Source: Solibacillus ferritrahens
Lineage (GTDB): Bacteria > Bacillota > Bacilli > Bacillales_A > Planococcaceae
Reading direction: 5' to 3'
DNA: 64,000 nucleotides
NCBI RefSeq assembly: GCF_037027585.1
Contig: NZ_JAXCLE010000001.1
Span: forward strand, 186,001 to 250,000
Notes under the pieces: generated by a model
What the model saw: the letters and a program-made list of their open reading frames with translations, nothing else
Databases searched by the model: none
What the model was told of the DNA's origin: nothing
Shown: positions 1-7,469 of the stretch, in pieces
Numbering within the stretch: position 1 is the first letter of the stretch
Layout of the letters: each line of letters opens with the position of its first letter
Program-made: the position numbers and the translations under genes

Positions 1-9
1 TATTCATAA

Positions 10-15
10 CCTCCC
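10..15 (-). promoter_or_regulatory. Ribosome binding site of a gene off the left edge
   Basis: A GGGAGG box on the minus strand sits just before an ATG at 7-5. The spacing to that ATG is only two bases, so the true start is probably beyond position 1. Only the translation signal of the next minus-strand gene is visible. Confidence 0.35.
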
Positions 16-205
16 TAAAATAAAAACCATAAACTTAATAATAACTTATCCTCCAAAAAAAAACATTATTGTTAAAACACTCATACCCATTCGTTTAGTG
101 CATTGTTTAAAAAAATGTTATATCCAATTTATAGTAAAAGTCGTATAACTTTTTATATACAAATAGAAAGAGCGATGAAACATTGCGTCTCACCACCCTT
201 TGACG

Positions 206-592
206 TTATTCTTTGTTGCTTCTAAGGATACTTGATATAGTAGCAGAAACCATTGCTGACGTTACAGTAACAAACCCTAGCCCCATCCAATAGTAACCTT
301 TTTCTAGCAGGACCCACTCTGTATTTCTTATAGAAATTGCCATGAAGATTATCGATATTACTGCAAATGCCACTGATAAAACCATATTGAATTTACCTAA
401 TATATCGAGATTATTTAATTCCACTAAGAGTTGAATTGCTAAGTATACGGCTATTGTTACAGTAATTATTCCAAAAGTATAATAACCTCTTTCAAGTAAC
501 ATCCAATCAGTATTGTTCCAGATTGATACTACCATAAATATAAAAGAGAACACTAAACCAACTAAGGATACCCCAAAGAGAATTTTATTCAT
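206..592 (-). CDS. YiaA/YiaB-like membrane protein with an internal duplication
   Basis: Predicted 128-residue protein made of two copies of a two-helix unit. Each unit has hydrophobic segments around a conserved turn: NNTDWMLLERGYY near residue 26 and RNTEWVLLEKGYY near residue 89. This duplicated WxLLExGYY pattern is what I know from the YiaA/YiaB two-helix membrane family, whose function is undefined. The start at 592 is chosen because AAAGGAGG lies eight bases upstream; a GTG at 601 overlaps that site and is unlikely. It stands alone, with no operon partner. Location should be the cytoplasmic membrane. Confidence 0.75.
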   Translation of the reverse strand: MNKILFGVSLVGLVFSFIFMVVSIWNNTDWMLLERGYYTFGIITVTIAVYLAIQLLVELNNLDILGKFNMVLSVAFAVISIIFMAISIRNTEWVLLEKGYYWMGLGFVTVTSAMVSATISSILRSNKE

Positions 593-601
593 TATAATCA
601 C

Positions 602-925
602 CTCCTTTGATTTCGGAGAATAATATGTTGGGTTTTCTAGGGGCTTGGCACAATTCCTTATTCAAAGAATATGGCTCTTGAAAACCCACTCCTCCCCTCC
701 AAGCCAAAAGGCATTTCTGTAAATGATGAACTTATTAACAGAAAAAGAAATGCAGATAATACTGAAAAAATTATTTTTAACAAACAATCATCCCATCGGT
801 AAAAGATAAAACTTTTTCCATTCTTTAGTTGTACCTTATGTTTTTATTAATAAAACGACACTAAATATCCTTTTAAAAGTCCAAAACACAGCATCCCTAC
901 CATTTATCCATTTAACATTCTCCTT
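602..925. other. Intergenic stretch without a recognised gene
   Basis: Between two minus-strand genes. I see one possible hairpin (GGGTTTTC near 631 against GAAAACCC near 679) and no open frame with a ribosome binding site. Nothing else stands out. Confidence 0.5.
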
Positions 926-1396
926 TCAATCCACCTCATTTTCAACTTCCTCCACAACTATGTAACCAATCTTTTCTAAAATTTTTTGGGTAGTATAATT
1001 TAATTCAGGTAAAGAATCTAATGGAAAGTAAGCAAGTTCCCTACTTTCTTCATCTTTTTTCAGATTGCCACTTACTTTTCCAGCTTTGAATATAACAGTG
1101 GCGTTGTATATCTCATCCCCATGAGGAAATTTATAATAAAACTCCTTACCAGAAGCTAATCCTAATATTTCTAAATGATTTGTAATAAGGCCCGTTTCTT
1201 CAAACAATTCTTTTTTAGCTGTCTCTTCAAAACTATCCCCTATCTCCATCCCGCCTCCAGGAATTCCCCAATCATTTGTATCTGAACGTAATTGTAGTAA
1301 TAACTCCTTTTCCTTCATCACAATGATTGCTGATCCAGGAGCAATAATTGGTCTCGTTCCAATAATATTTCTAAGAGATTGAATATAGTTCATCAT
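926..1396 (-). CDS. NUDIX hydrolase
   Basis: Predicted 156-residue NUDIX-fold pyrophosphohydrolase, expected to hydrolyse a nucleoside diphosphate linked to another group; the substrate cannot be told from sequence. The NUDIX box is visible as GGMEIGDSFEETAKKE followed by LFEETGL. It departs from GX5EX7REUXEEXGU by Asp for the first Glu and Lys for Arg. The start at 1396 (ATGATG) follows AAAGGAG; a longer frame to 1450 lacks a site. The first 26 bases overlap the end of the beta-lactamase-fold gene upstream, so the two are probably co-transcribed and translationally coupled. Confidence 0.85.
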   Translation of the reverse strand: MMNYIQSLRNIIGTRPIIAPGSAIIVMKEKELLLQLRSDTNDWGIPGGGMEIGDSFEETAKKELFEETGLITNHLEILGLASGKEFYYKFPHGDEIYNATVIFKAGKVSGNLKKDEESRELAYFPLDSLPELNYTTQKILEKIGYIVVEEVENEVD

Positions 1397-2186
1397 TTTC
1401 TCCTTTGAAACTAGTCTTCGGATGAACTTCTTGATTGCAATATTCATCATAAATTAATTTCATTGCATCAATAATTATTTCATCTGCTAATTTCTCTTTA
1501 TATCTATTTGGTAACCCCTTTGCCCCCACAACAAATAATAATGGATTTTTGGAGAACTCACCCATTATCCCAATATCAACAATAAGATTATCTAATCCAC
1601 CAGTCATATGATTTAAGTAATGGCTTGGTATACCATCTATATCACCTCGTTGCCTAACTAAACCATTTATAACTGGAGTCCATAAATCAGGATTAATTTC
1701 GTACCCTTGATATATTAATCGTAAAAGTTCTAACATCTCACTCAATTCACCCTTATTATTTAAGTCTCTAGGATTTTGAGTAATATTTATGTTATTAAAA
1801 TATGATTTTAATTTTTGGTTAATCATTTCCCATCCACCACAAAATTGAACGATTCTGTTCGCAACAAAGCTATCGTGACAAGCTATCATCACTTCCACCG
1901 CATCTTGGAGTGACAAGTTATCTCTATTTTGAAAGTGAGGATATACTTCCTTACCATCCTCTTCCGGATTAAAAGTTACATCTTCAACAATATCAGTCCA
2001 TTTATAATGTCTTTCTTCAATTAATTTTGCGATACAAAAGGCAATTGGAACTTTTGCTGCAGAAGCAAGCGGCAGTAATAAACCCGAATTTAATGATAAA
2101 AGTACATCTTGTTTTACTTGAGAATAAATAATAATTCCCACTTCACCTGACTCTAATTCTTTTATTTTTCCAAGAACTTTTTCCAT
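1371..2186 (-). CDS. Beta-lactamase-fold serine hydrolase
   Basis: Predicted 271-residue protein of the class A beta-lactamase/penicillin-recognising fold (Beta-lactamase2 type). The active-site SxxK appears as SAAK near residue 43. The usual SDN is replaced by a CHDS segment and KTG by MTGG, so classic beta-lactam hydrolysis is doubtful. There is no signal peptide, unlike secreted beta-lactamases, which suggests a cytoplasmic hydrolase of this fold. The start at 2186 follows GTGGGG; an upstream ATG at 2225 has no site. The next gene, a NUDIX hydrolase, overlaps its 3' end. Its substrate is unknown. Confidence 0.75.
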   Translation of the reverse strand: MEKVLGKIKELESGEVGIIIYSQVKQDVLLSLNSGLLLPLASAAKVPIAFCIAKLIEERHYKWTDIVEDVTFNPEEDGKEVYPHFQNRDNLSLQDAVEVMIACHDSFVANRIVQFCGGWEMINQKLKSYFNNINITQNPRDLNNKGELSEMLELLRLIYQGYEINPDLWTPVINGLVRQRGDIDGIPSHYLNHMTGGLDNLIVDIGIMGEFSKNPLLFVVGAKGLPNRYKEKLADEIIIDAMKLIYDEYCNQEVHPKTSFKGENDELYSIS

Positions 2187-2267
2187 CTCAAAACCCCACT
2201 TCACAATTTTTATATATTTTAGCATAAATATCCAATATAGGTTACATCACAAATCTGCCCCCTTTTC

Positions 2268-2316
2268 ATGAAGAAAGACGCTACTCTTATTCCAGAAAAG
2301 CGTCCGATTGTAAAAG
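2268..2316 (-). repeat. Terminator repeat, copy 1
   Basis: Diverged copy of the window's terminator-bearing repeat. On the minus strand CAATCGGACGC leads into a GACGCT/AGCGTC hairpin followed by TTTCTTC. No minus-strand gene ends beside it. Confidence 0.65.
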
Positions 2317-2359
2317 ATTTTTTGTACCTCATCATCCATTGTTCGTTTTAAAAAACGAA

Positions 2360-2394
2360 CAAAAAAAGACCCTTTCCTTATTCAAGGAAAGCGA
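2360..2394 (-). repeat. Terminator repeat, copy 2 (hairpin part only)
   Basis: CTTTCCTT/AAGGAAAG hairpin followed by GGTCTTTTTTT on the minus strand; the CAATCGGGCGC shoulder is missing. Confidence 0.6.
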
Positions 2395-2435
2395 ATATAT
2401 ATTTTTACATTTTATATATAATTAGTAAATAAATG

Positions 2436-2464
2436 TTTACAAATAATATTGAGTCCGTTATACT
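2436..2464 (+). promoter_or_regulatory. Sigma-A promoter of the small-protein locus
   Basis: TTTACA at 2436-2441, exactly 17 bases, then TATACT at 2459-2464. It lies 40 bases before the first small reading frame and is the best-looking promoter in the left arm of the window. Confidence 0.7.
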
Positions 2465-2503
2465 TACACAATAATCAAAAAATTCTTAAGGAGGTCGGAT
2501 AAA

Positions 2504-2596
2504 ATGATCATTATCAATAAATTAATGTCACTAATAGTTACAACTTCAACAAAAACGAAAATCACACATTCGACCAAATTGGAATGGATCGCTTAA
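2504..2596 (+). CDS. 30-residue leader-type peptide upstream of yrzI
   Basis: A 30-codon frame (starts MIIINKLMSL, ends KLEWIA) preceded by AAGGAGGT at ideal spacing and by a near-consensus promoter. I do not recognise the peptide. It is hydrophobic at the start and rich in Thr and Lys in the middle. Immediately downstream are two tandem hairpins and then the YrzI homologue, so it may be a regulatory leader peptide or a small protein in its own right. Coding is inferred from the very strong translation signal only. Confidence 0.55.
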   Translation: MIIINKLMSLIVTTSTKTKITHSTKLEWIA

Positions 2597-2621
2597 AGTT
2601 TTTTTACAATTAAGTATACCC

Positions 2622-2658
2622 ATACCGTAGGGAGAAGTGTACCCCTACGGTATTTTTG
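2622..2658 (+). terminator. First of two tandem hairpin terminators
   Basis: Perfect 11-bp stem: ATACCGTAGGG (2622-2632) with CCCTACGGTAT (2643-2653), then TTTTTG. Its 3' arm is also complementary to the 5' arm of the next hairpin, so the two can form an alternative structure. Confidence 0.75.
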
Positions 2659-2670
2659 TGCCTTTTTTTT

Positions 2671-2702
2671 ACCGTAGGGGGAGTCTCTCTACGGTTTTTT
2701 TC
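2671..2702 (+). terminator. Second tandem hairpin terminator
   Basis: ACCGTAG (2671-2677) pairs with CTACGGT (2689-2695), followed by a run of T. It repeats the stem sequence of the preceding hairpin and lies just before the ribosome binding site of the YrzI homologue. It may act as an attenuator. Confidence 0.7.
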
Positions 2703-2735
2703 ATTTTTTAGGGTAATTTAAGGAGGTGATAAACC

Positions 2736-2888
2736 ATGGTATTAAACATTTTTTCTCTTACAATAGCTATTACAAAACGTGAGCGTGAGATTTCTCTTGA
2801 GAAAGTAATTCATGATGAAAATGCAAAAAAAATCTTTGAAGAGAACCGAAGGAAATTAGAAAATTACGCACGTCATCGTCAATATTAA
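2736..2888 (+). CDS. yrzI: YrzI family small protein
   Basis: Predicted 50-residue protein. The N-terminal MVLNIFSLTIAITKRERE and a charged helix ending in ARHRQY match what I recall of YrzI proteins: a short hydrophobic start, then a basic and acidic helix. In B. subtilis the yrzI mRNA also carries several short open frames and is the known target of the ribosome-dependent RNase Rae1, which cuts inside one of them. Here AAGGAGGTG gives strong translation, another small frame follows, and two terminators precede. The function of the protein is unknown; the family has been suspected of toxicity when overproduced. Confidence 0.8.
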   Translation: MVLNIFSLTIAITKREREISLEKVIHDENAKKIFEENRRKLENYARHRQY

Positions 2889-2925
2889 TTTTGTTAATTC
2901 AAAAATCTGAGAGGTGGGAATTGAA

Positions 2926-2985
2926 ATGATTTATATGATTAAAAGGAATTATGCAGTTTTATGGGTGGATAAAGACTCCACTTAG
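2926..2985 (+). CDS. 19-residue peptide downstream of yrzI
   Basis: A 19-codon frame (MIYMIKRNYA then VLWVDKDST) with AGAGGTGGG at good spacing, 37 bases after the YrzI homologue. It is too short to identify. By position it resembles the short frames that share the yrzI transcript in B. subtilis, one of which contains the Rae1 cleavage site. Coding is inferred from the ribosome binding site and gene order. Confidence 0.45.
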   Translation: MIYMIKRNYAVLWVDKDST

Positions 2986-3030
2986 CTACCAGATGAAGTA
3001 ATATAATGTAGTAAACACTTAAATCTCATG

Positions 3031-3064
3031 GGCTGTGGGAAAAGTAAATTCTTTTCACACAGCC
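3031..3064 (+). terminator. Hairpin closing the small-protein locus
   Basis: GGCTGTG-G-GAAAAG pairs with CTTTTC-A-CACAGCC across a six-base loop. It has no T-run, so it may protect the 3' end rather than terminate. Confidence 0.55.
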
Positions 3065-3076
3065 ACATATTAGAGA

Positions 3077-3281
3077 AGTCGAAGCCCTTTCTTCGCTAAA
3101 GCCTCCGTTAGTTCAACAACTTTTTCAAATCAGTTCTTATATAGGTTTTATTATAAGTAGTACCATCATCATTATAAAAAACTGCTCCCTTTGAATATGG
3201 GTGCGAAATTGCTTCAAATTAACTTTATCATTTTAGGATTCTCAACTGGGTCAACACTCAAAAACATTTCAGAATAACCTC
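3077..3281 (-). pseudogene. Frameshifted gene fragment
   Basis: On the minus strand three overlapping frames read as one protein: GYSEMFLSVDPVENPKMIKL, then EAISHPYSKGAVFYNDDGTT, then VELTEALAKKGLRLL. The frame changes where TTAATTTGAAGC breaks the first segment and again at TTGTTGAAC. No start or ribosome binding site remains. I do not recognise the family. Coding origin is inferred from composition and continuity. Confidence 0.4.
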
Positions 3282-3341
3282 ATTCCCTTGCGATACTTTA
3301 TTATATTTGAACCTACACCATTTCCTCGTTCCCTCTAAACA

Positions 3342-3391
3342 GCAAAAGACACTTTCCTTTAAAGAAAAGCGTCCTAATGGTGAAGATTATT
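3342..3391 (-). repeat. Terminator repeat, copy 3
   Basis: On the minus strand, AGGACGCTTTTC pairs with GGAAAGTGTC and TTTTGC follows. It lies 45 bases downstream of the YtxH-like gene and probably terminates it. Confidence 0.6.
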
Positions 3392-3435
3392 TATTTCGTA
3401 GGAATTGAAAGCTGTATATTAGGGATGGAAGCTTC

Positions 3436-3906
3436 CTAATATTTAGCACCTTGGTTTTTCCCATTATTATTATCCATCACTTCTTCGCCGGCTTCTTTTA
3501 CTTTCCCTCCGATTACCTTTAAGTCAGTCTTGGCTTCTTTGGCATGAGAGAGAATTTCACTTGACTCTTCCTTTACTGTACTAACTGGGAGAATAATGTT
3601 CTCGTTTACTTTTTCATAAAGATTTTGTGCATCTCTTATTGCTTCTTTGAGAACAGAAGAAGCGGATTTCAAACGCTCTTGCAAGTCCTCCTTCACTTCT
3701 GATGGATTGTTTTTGACATGGCTGTACATATCCATTGTCGAATCTTTCATATTTTTTGTTGTGGCAGTTACTTTGTTTCTTGTGTTTGAGTCAAGCATTG
3801 TAAGCGCACCACCAATAACCGCCCCTATCATCATGCCTCTTAAAAGCTTCCCATTATTTTCGTTTTCCGTGGTTGTCGATACATCATTATAAGAAGTTTG
3901 TGTCAT
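3436..3906 (-). CDS. YtxH-like general stress protein
   Basis: Predicted 156 residues. A short glycine-zipper hydrophobic segment (GMMIGAVIGGALTML, near residues 24-38) is followed by a long polar helical tail with likely coiled-coil regions. This is the arrangement of YtxH-domain proteins, which are membrane-associated stress proteins without known enzymatic activity. AAAGGAG precedes the ATG at 3906. A copy of the terminator repeat lies downstream. It is isolated from other genes. The family call rests on layout rather than on a specific motif. Confidence 0.65.
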   Translation of the reverse strand: MTQTSYNDVSTTTENENNGKLLRGMMIGAVIGGALTMLDSNTRNKVTATTKNMKDSTMDMYSHVKNNPSEVKEDLQERLKSASSVLKEAIRDAQNLYEKVNENIILPVSTVKEESSEILSHAKEAKTDLKVIGGKVKEAGEEVMDNNNGKNQGAKY

Positions 3907-4141
3907 AATTTATGCTCCTTTATGTTTTGATTTTGTTCTCTTACTACTTAATGCCCGATATTTTTTTCATCTAAACTTTTCGGCTATTCAAACAAGCATT
4001 AACAATGAGGTGCTACAGACATTTCCATTTTACTTTTAAGGTTTCACAAAGTTAAATGGCCCTATCCACCACGCAAGCTACCGCTGTTTAACTTTGCTTT
4101 TCCACGGGAACTAAAAGTACAAGAGTATTGGAGGAATTTCA

Positions 4142-5605
4142 ATGAAAAAAGTTCTGAAGAAATGGAACAGCCGGAGTCGCAAATATAAAGTTCTAAGCGC
4201 TCTTTTACTTCTTTTGATTTTGCTATATATAGGTGAGATGTTATGGCATACATATAAACCGTTGCCGGAAGGTATTTCCTATGAAGGAGACTTGCATAGA
4301 ACTGACAATATTGAAATGCTGACGGATTTAACTTATGCACAAGACAAAGAAGGGACCAATCGGAAACATGAGAATCATATATTCGATGAAGTTTATACAT
4401 TGATTGATGAAGCCGAACAGTTTGTGGTAGTCGATTTCTTTTTGATGGATGGGTATTTCGATGAAAAAGAAGATTTCCCCCCAATCGCGAATCTCCTCTC
4501 TGACAAGCTTACCGAGAAAAAGAAAAACAATCCCGATATGCCGGTTATTTTCATCACCGATCCGCTAAATAAAGGCTATGGCTCCTATGAAACCCCGTGG
4601 TTCAAGAAGATGCGTGAAGCCGGGGTAGAAATTGTTTACACCAATTTAGAGCCGCTTCGGGATTCCACACCGATTTATTCAGGCTTATACCGATTATTTT
4701 TTCAATGGTTCGACAACGACGGCAAAGGATGGATTGCCAATGCCATGTCGAGCAAAGCACCAAAAATGACTGTATCTTCCTATTTGGAACTGCTCAATGT
4801 GAAAGCCAACCACCGTAAAGCAGCCATTTCGGAAAAGGAAGCGATTATTACATCATCAAACCCACATGATGCAAGTGGTTTCCACGGAAATCTTGCTTTG
4901 AAAGTAACTGGGCCCATCATAAACGATATTCTCAAGTCAGAAGAAGCGGTGTCGCTTATGTCGGATGGTCCGAAATTGCCGAGAGCTGATATTCCTCAGC
5001 AAGGTGAAGGCCAGTATGCTGTGCAATATTTGACCGAGAAGAAGATTTTGGATGCCTTACTCGAAGATCTAGCAGCGACAAAAACAGGAGATAAAATTTG
5101 GATAGGCATGTTCTTTATTGCCCAGCGCGACATTGTCAACGCCTTAACCGATGCAGTAAACCGCGGCGTGCAGGTGAATATGATTCTAGACCCAAATGAA
5201 AACTCATTCGGTCAGAAAAAAACCGGTCTGCCAAATCGACCGGTTGTGAACGAACTGCTTGAGGATACAGAGGAACAGATCAACATTCGCTGGTACAATA
5301 CCGTAGTCGGTCAATACCATACAAAAGCCATCTGGATTCAAACAGCGGAACAAACAATCATTTCAAGCGGTTCTTCCAACTATACGGAACGAACATTAGA
5401 TGATTACAATCTGGAAAATAACGTCCGCATCCTCGCTCCAAATGATAGCGCGCTCGTCTTGAATATGGAACAATATTTTGAACGGCTTTGGAAAAATGAA
5501 GATGCCCTCTACACGCTTGATGTGGAAGAATTTCAGGATAACCTTTCCTGGTGGCAGCGCTGGATTTACACGGCACAAAAAATAGCCAAAGTAACTACTT
5601 ATTAA
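4142..5605 (+). CDS. Phospholipase D-type / cardiolipin-synthase-like protein
   Basis: Predicted 487-residue membrane-anchored protein. One transmembrane segment occupies residues 17-34, and two HKD-type catalytic motifs follow: NHRKAAI near residue 222 with downstream SSNPHD, and YHTKAIW near 392 with downstream GSSNYTERTLDDYN. Paired HKD motifs form one phosphodiesterase or phosphatidyltransferase site. Classical bacterial cardiolipin synthases have two N-terminal helices and a similar length; this one has a single anchor, so it is better called PLD-like. GGAGG precedes the ATG. A strong terminator follows. Confidence 0.85.
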   Translation: MKKVLKKWNSRSRKYKVLSALLLLLILLYIGEMLWHTYKPLPEGISYEGDLHRTDNIEMLTDLTYAQDKEGTNRKHENHIFDEVYTLIDEAEQFVVVDFFLMDGYFDEKEDFPPIANLLSDKLTEKKKNNPDMPVIFITDPLNKGYGSYETPWFKKMREAGVEIVYTNLEPLRDSTPIYSGLYRLFFQWFDNDGKGWIANAMSSKAPKMTVSSYLELLNVKANHRKAAISEKEAIITSSNPHDASGFHGNLALKVTGPIINDILKSEEAVSLMSDGPKLPRADIPQQGEGQYAVQYLTEKKILDALLEDLAATKTGDKIWIGMFFIAQRDIVNALTDAVNRGVQVNMILDPNENSFGQKKTGLPNRPVVNELLEDTEEQINIRWYNTVVGQYHTKAIWIQTAEQTIISSGSSNYTERTLDDYNLENNVRILAPNDSALVLNMEQYFERLWKNEDALYTLDVEEFQDNLSWWQRWIYTAQKIAKVTTY

Positions 5606-5609
5606 TAGG

Positions 5610-5650
5610 AAAAAGGAGATGCCTCAATTTCAATCCGGCACCTCCTTTTT
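5610..5650 (+). terminator. Terminator of the PLD-like gene
   Basis: AAAAAGGAG(A)TGCC pairs with GGCACCTCCTTTTT around a 13-base loop, a few bases after the stop codon. Confidence 0.85.
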
Positions 5651-5728
5651 ATTTAGACTTTGCCTTCATTAAAACACACTTAAAAGAAACTTTCATAAGG
5701 TTCCCGTTTCTAGAAAAGCTATTTACCT

Positions 5729-6754
5729 TCATTTCACTCCACTTTCTAGAATTTTGAACGTCCCTTTCTCGCAGTTAATTTCTGCCTTTACGCCATAAGG
5801 TAAAATAAATTTAGGTTCTGTATGACCAAAATTCAAGTTATAAAGAATCGGTAAGTCTTCCAAATCTAATTCCTTCATTACTATTTGAATTACCTCTTTA
5901 TATTCATCATAATATTTCTCATCCTGTGGCTTACCAAAAATGATACCATTCGTTTTTTGTAGAATGCCTTGTGCAGCATAATTTCGCAACCAATACTTAA
6001 TAAGATGTGGATCAGGGTATTCTTCAGATGTTTCAAAGAAAAGGATGCTATTTTCCCAATATTCTTTTGCTGGCCAGATCTCGGTTCCTTTAGCAAACTC
6101 TAAAGCTTCAATACTACCACCTATCAAATGTCCTTGTGCTACGCTTGATCCTTGAAGTACTTCATAACCTGAATTTTTCTGCATTTTCCTGCGAAGATTT
6201 TTATTCTCTTCTGCCCATTCCAAACGCTCGCTCGTCCATTCATTAGCCGGTTGAATATTACCAATAATCTCATTTGAAAATAGCGTTCGATTTATCATCT
6301 CAATTGTATAAGGGTCCATCTCCACATTTTCTGCAAAATCAGTTAAAATTGCTGGACCATAAAATGAAGAAATACCTGCTTTGTGACAAAATAAATGAGA
6401 AATGGTCACATCGGAATAACCCATCAATATTTTGGGGTTGTTACGTATAACATCAAAATCAATATAAGGGAGTAAGCGAATACTATCGTCTCCACCAATA
6501 TTTGCAATGATTCCCTTGATACGTTCATCCTTAAATGCCGTCATTAAATCTTCAGCTCGTGCTTGTGGATTTTCATAAAGATATTCTCCACCTTTCAAAC
6601 TATTCGGCATTGGGATAACCTCTAGTCCAAAAACTTCCTCCAACCGCTTTACACCTTGTTCATATCGCCATTTAAGTGCTGGTTCACCTGCCCCACCCCA
6701 AGAAGGACTTACTGTAGCAACCCGATCTCCCCGCTGCAATTTTTGTGGCTTCAT
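5729..6754 (-). CDS. S66 peptidase, MccF-like / LD-carboxypeptidase family
   Basis: Predicted 341-residue cytoplasmic serine peptidase. The nucleophile Ser is in GYSDVT (near residue 114), preceded by the NIGGDDS loop. The Glu and His of the family triad appear in LFFETSEE and FGHTEPK. Members cleave murein tetrapeptides or, in the MccF branch, amide bonds in microcin C-type peptide nucleotides and give self-immunity. The length and the SDV and ETSEE motifs favour the MccF branch. A GGGGGAG box serves either GTG at 6760 or ATG at 6754. The gene stands alone. Confidence 0.85.
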   Translation of the reverse strand: MKPQKLQRGDRVATVSPSWGGAGEPALKWRYEQGVKRLEEVFGLEVIPMPNSLKGGEYLYENPQARAEDLMTAFKDERIKGIIANIGGDDSIRLLPYIDFDVIRNNPKILMGYSDVTISHLFCHKAGISSFYGPAILTDFAENVEMDPYTIEMINRTLFSNEIIGNIQPANEWTSERLEWAEENKNLRRKMQKNSGYEVLQGSSVAQGHLIGGSIEALEFAKGTEIWPAKEYWENSILFFETSEEYPDPHLIKYWLRNYAAQGILQKTNGIIFGKPQDEKYYDEYKEVIQIVMKELDLEDLPILYNLNFGHTEPKFILPYGVKAEINCEKGTFKILESGVK

Positions 6755-6918
6755 TAACACATTAACTCCCCCTAACATTTTCAATTCATTATGAAACTGG
6801 AAAAGTACTCTTCTTCCTTATTTCGTGAGATTTGCATTATTCCAAATATTAACACATCAATACATATCTTTTCCAATAATCTCTTGACATTGAATCCGTA
6901 TGTATTTGCTTAAAAATA

Positions 6919-6966
6919 AAAAAGCATCGAACACAGTTGGAAATCTGTAATCCGATACCTTTTTGG
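6919..6966. terminator. Imperfect bidirectional hairpin
   Basis: AAAAAGCATCG...ACAG pairs imperfectly with CTGT...CGATACCTTTTT. It lies just below the stop of the small membrane gene that follows and probably terminates it. Confidence 0.6.
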
Positions 6967-6974
6967 GTGAATTT

Positions 6975-7160
6975 TTATCTTTCTAACATATGGCTTTCTC
7001 TTGCTTTTCGTTTCTTTATAATGAATGTGTAAATATTTAAAATAACTCCTATGACAAACATAAGAATTGCATTGAGAGCTAAGATTATTGCTATTACACC
7101 TACCCCAAAAGACGCATCACTATACCCAACTGCGTTATTTTTTTTACTATTGACTTGCAC
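6975..7160 (-). CDS. Small membrane protein, start unclear
   Basis: Frame of up to 61 residues with one long or two short hydrophobic segments (about 18-49) and a basic tail. I do not recognise it. The only standard start, GTG at 7160, overlaps the AAAGGGG ribosome binding site, and no ATG, GTG or TTG lies at the usual distance. The gene may use an unusual start or be slightly decayed. It sits next to another tiny membrane gene on the same strand. Confidence 0.5.
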   Translation of the reverse strand: MQVNSKKNNAVGYSDASFGVGVIAIILALNAILMFVIGVILNIYTFIIKKRKARESHMLER

Positions 7161-7231
7161 CCCTTTGTTTTAGTGCCTACACCCCCTAATAATTTCAAAT
7201 ACTTCTGAAGCCTTCATTATTTGAAATAAAA

Positions 7232-7270
7232 TTTATGGTTTATTCAATAAACAGCGCTCGATTGTTATGT
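7232..7270 (-). repeat. Terminator repeat, copy 4
   Basis: TTATTCAATAAAC then AGCGCTCGATTGTTATG on the plus strand, 13 bases below the stop of the 31-residue gene. A short, diverged copy. Confidence 0.55.
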
Positions 7271-7282
7271 CTTATTAGCTAG

Positions 7283-7378
7283 TTAACTGAATTTAAAAAA
7301 CAATGCAATAGCCATTAGACCACTTAAAATAATTAACCCTAATATTACTACTAAAAAAATCAGTAAAGACTTTTTCAT
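7283..7378 (-). CDS. 31-residue single-pass membrane peptide
   Basis: Begins MKKSLLIFLVVIL, continues with an almost entirely hydrophobic helix and ends FFKFS. GGGGGAAGT stands five bases before the ATG. Lys at the start and a single helix suggest a small membrane protein or modulator of a larger one; no family is recognised. A terminator-repeat copy lies directly downstream, as for other short genes here. Confidence 0.6.
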   Translation of the reverse strand: MKKSLLIFLVVILGLIILSGLMAIALFFKFS

Positions 7379-7469
7379 ATTACTTCCCCCTTAAGGTACA
7401 TAACGATATATCTTTTTCATTCTTCATTTTTTATCTTTTTACTTTAATACGTTTATGACGACTAGAGTT

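Noticed and set aside
4062..4484. Minus-strand frame of 140 codons
   Set aside because: It lies antisense to the start of the PLD-like gene, has no ribosome binding site and no protein-like composition.
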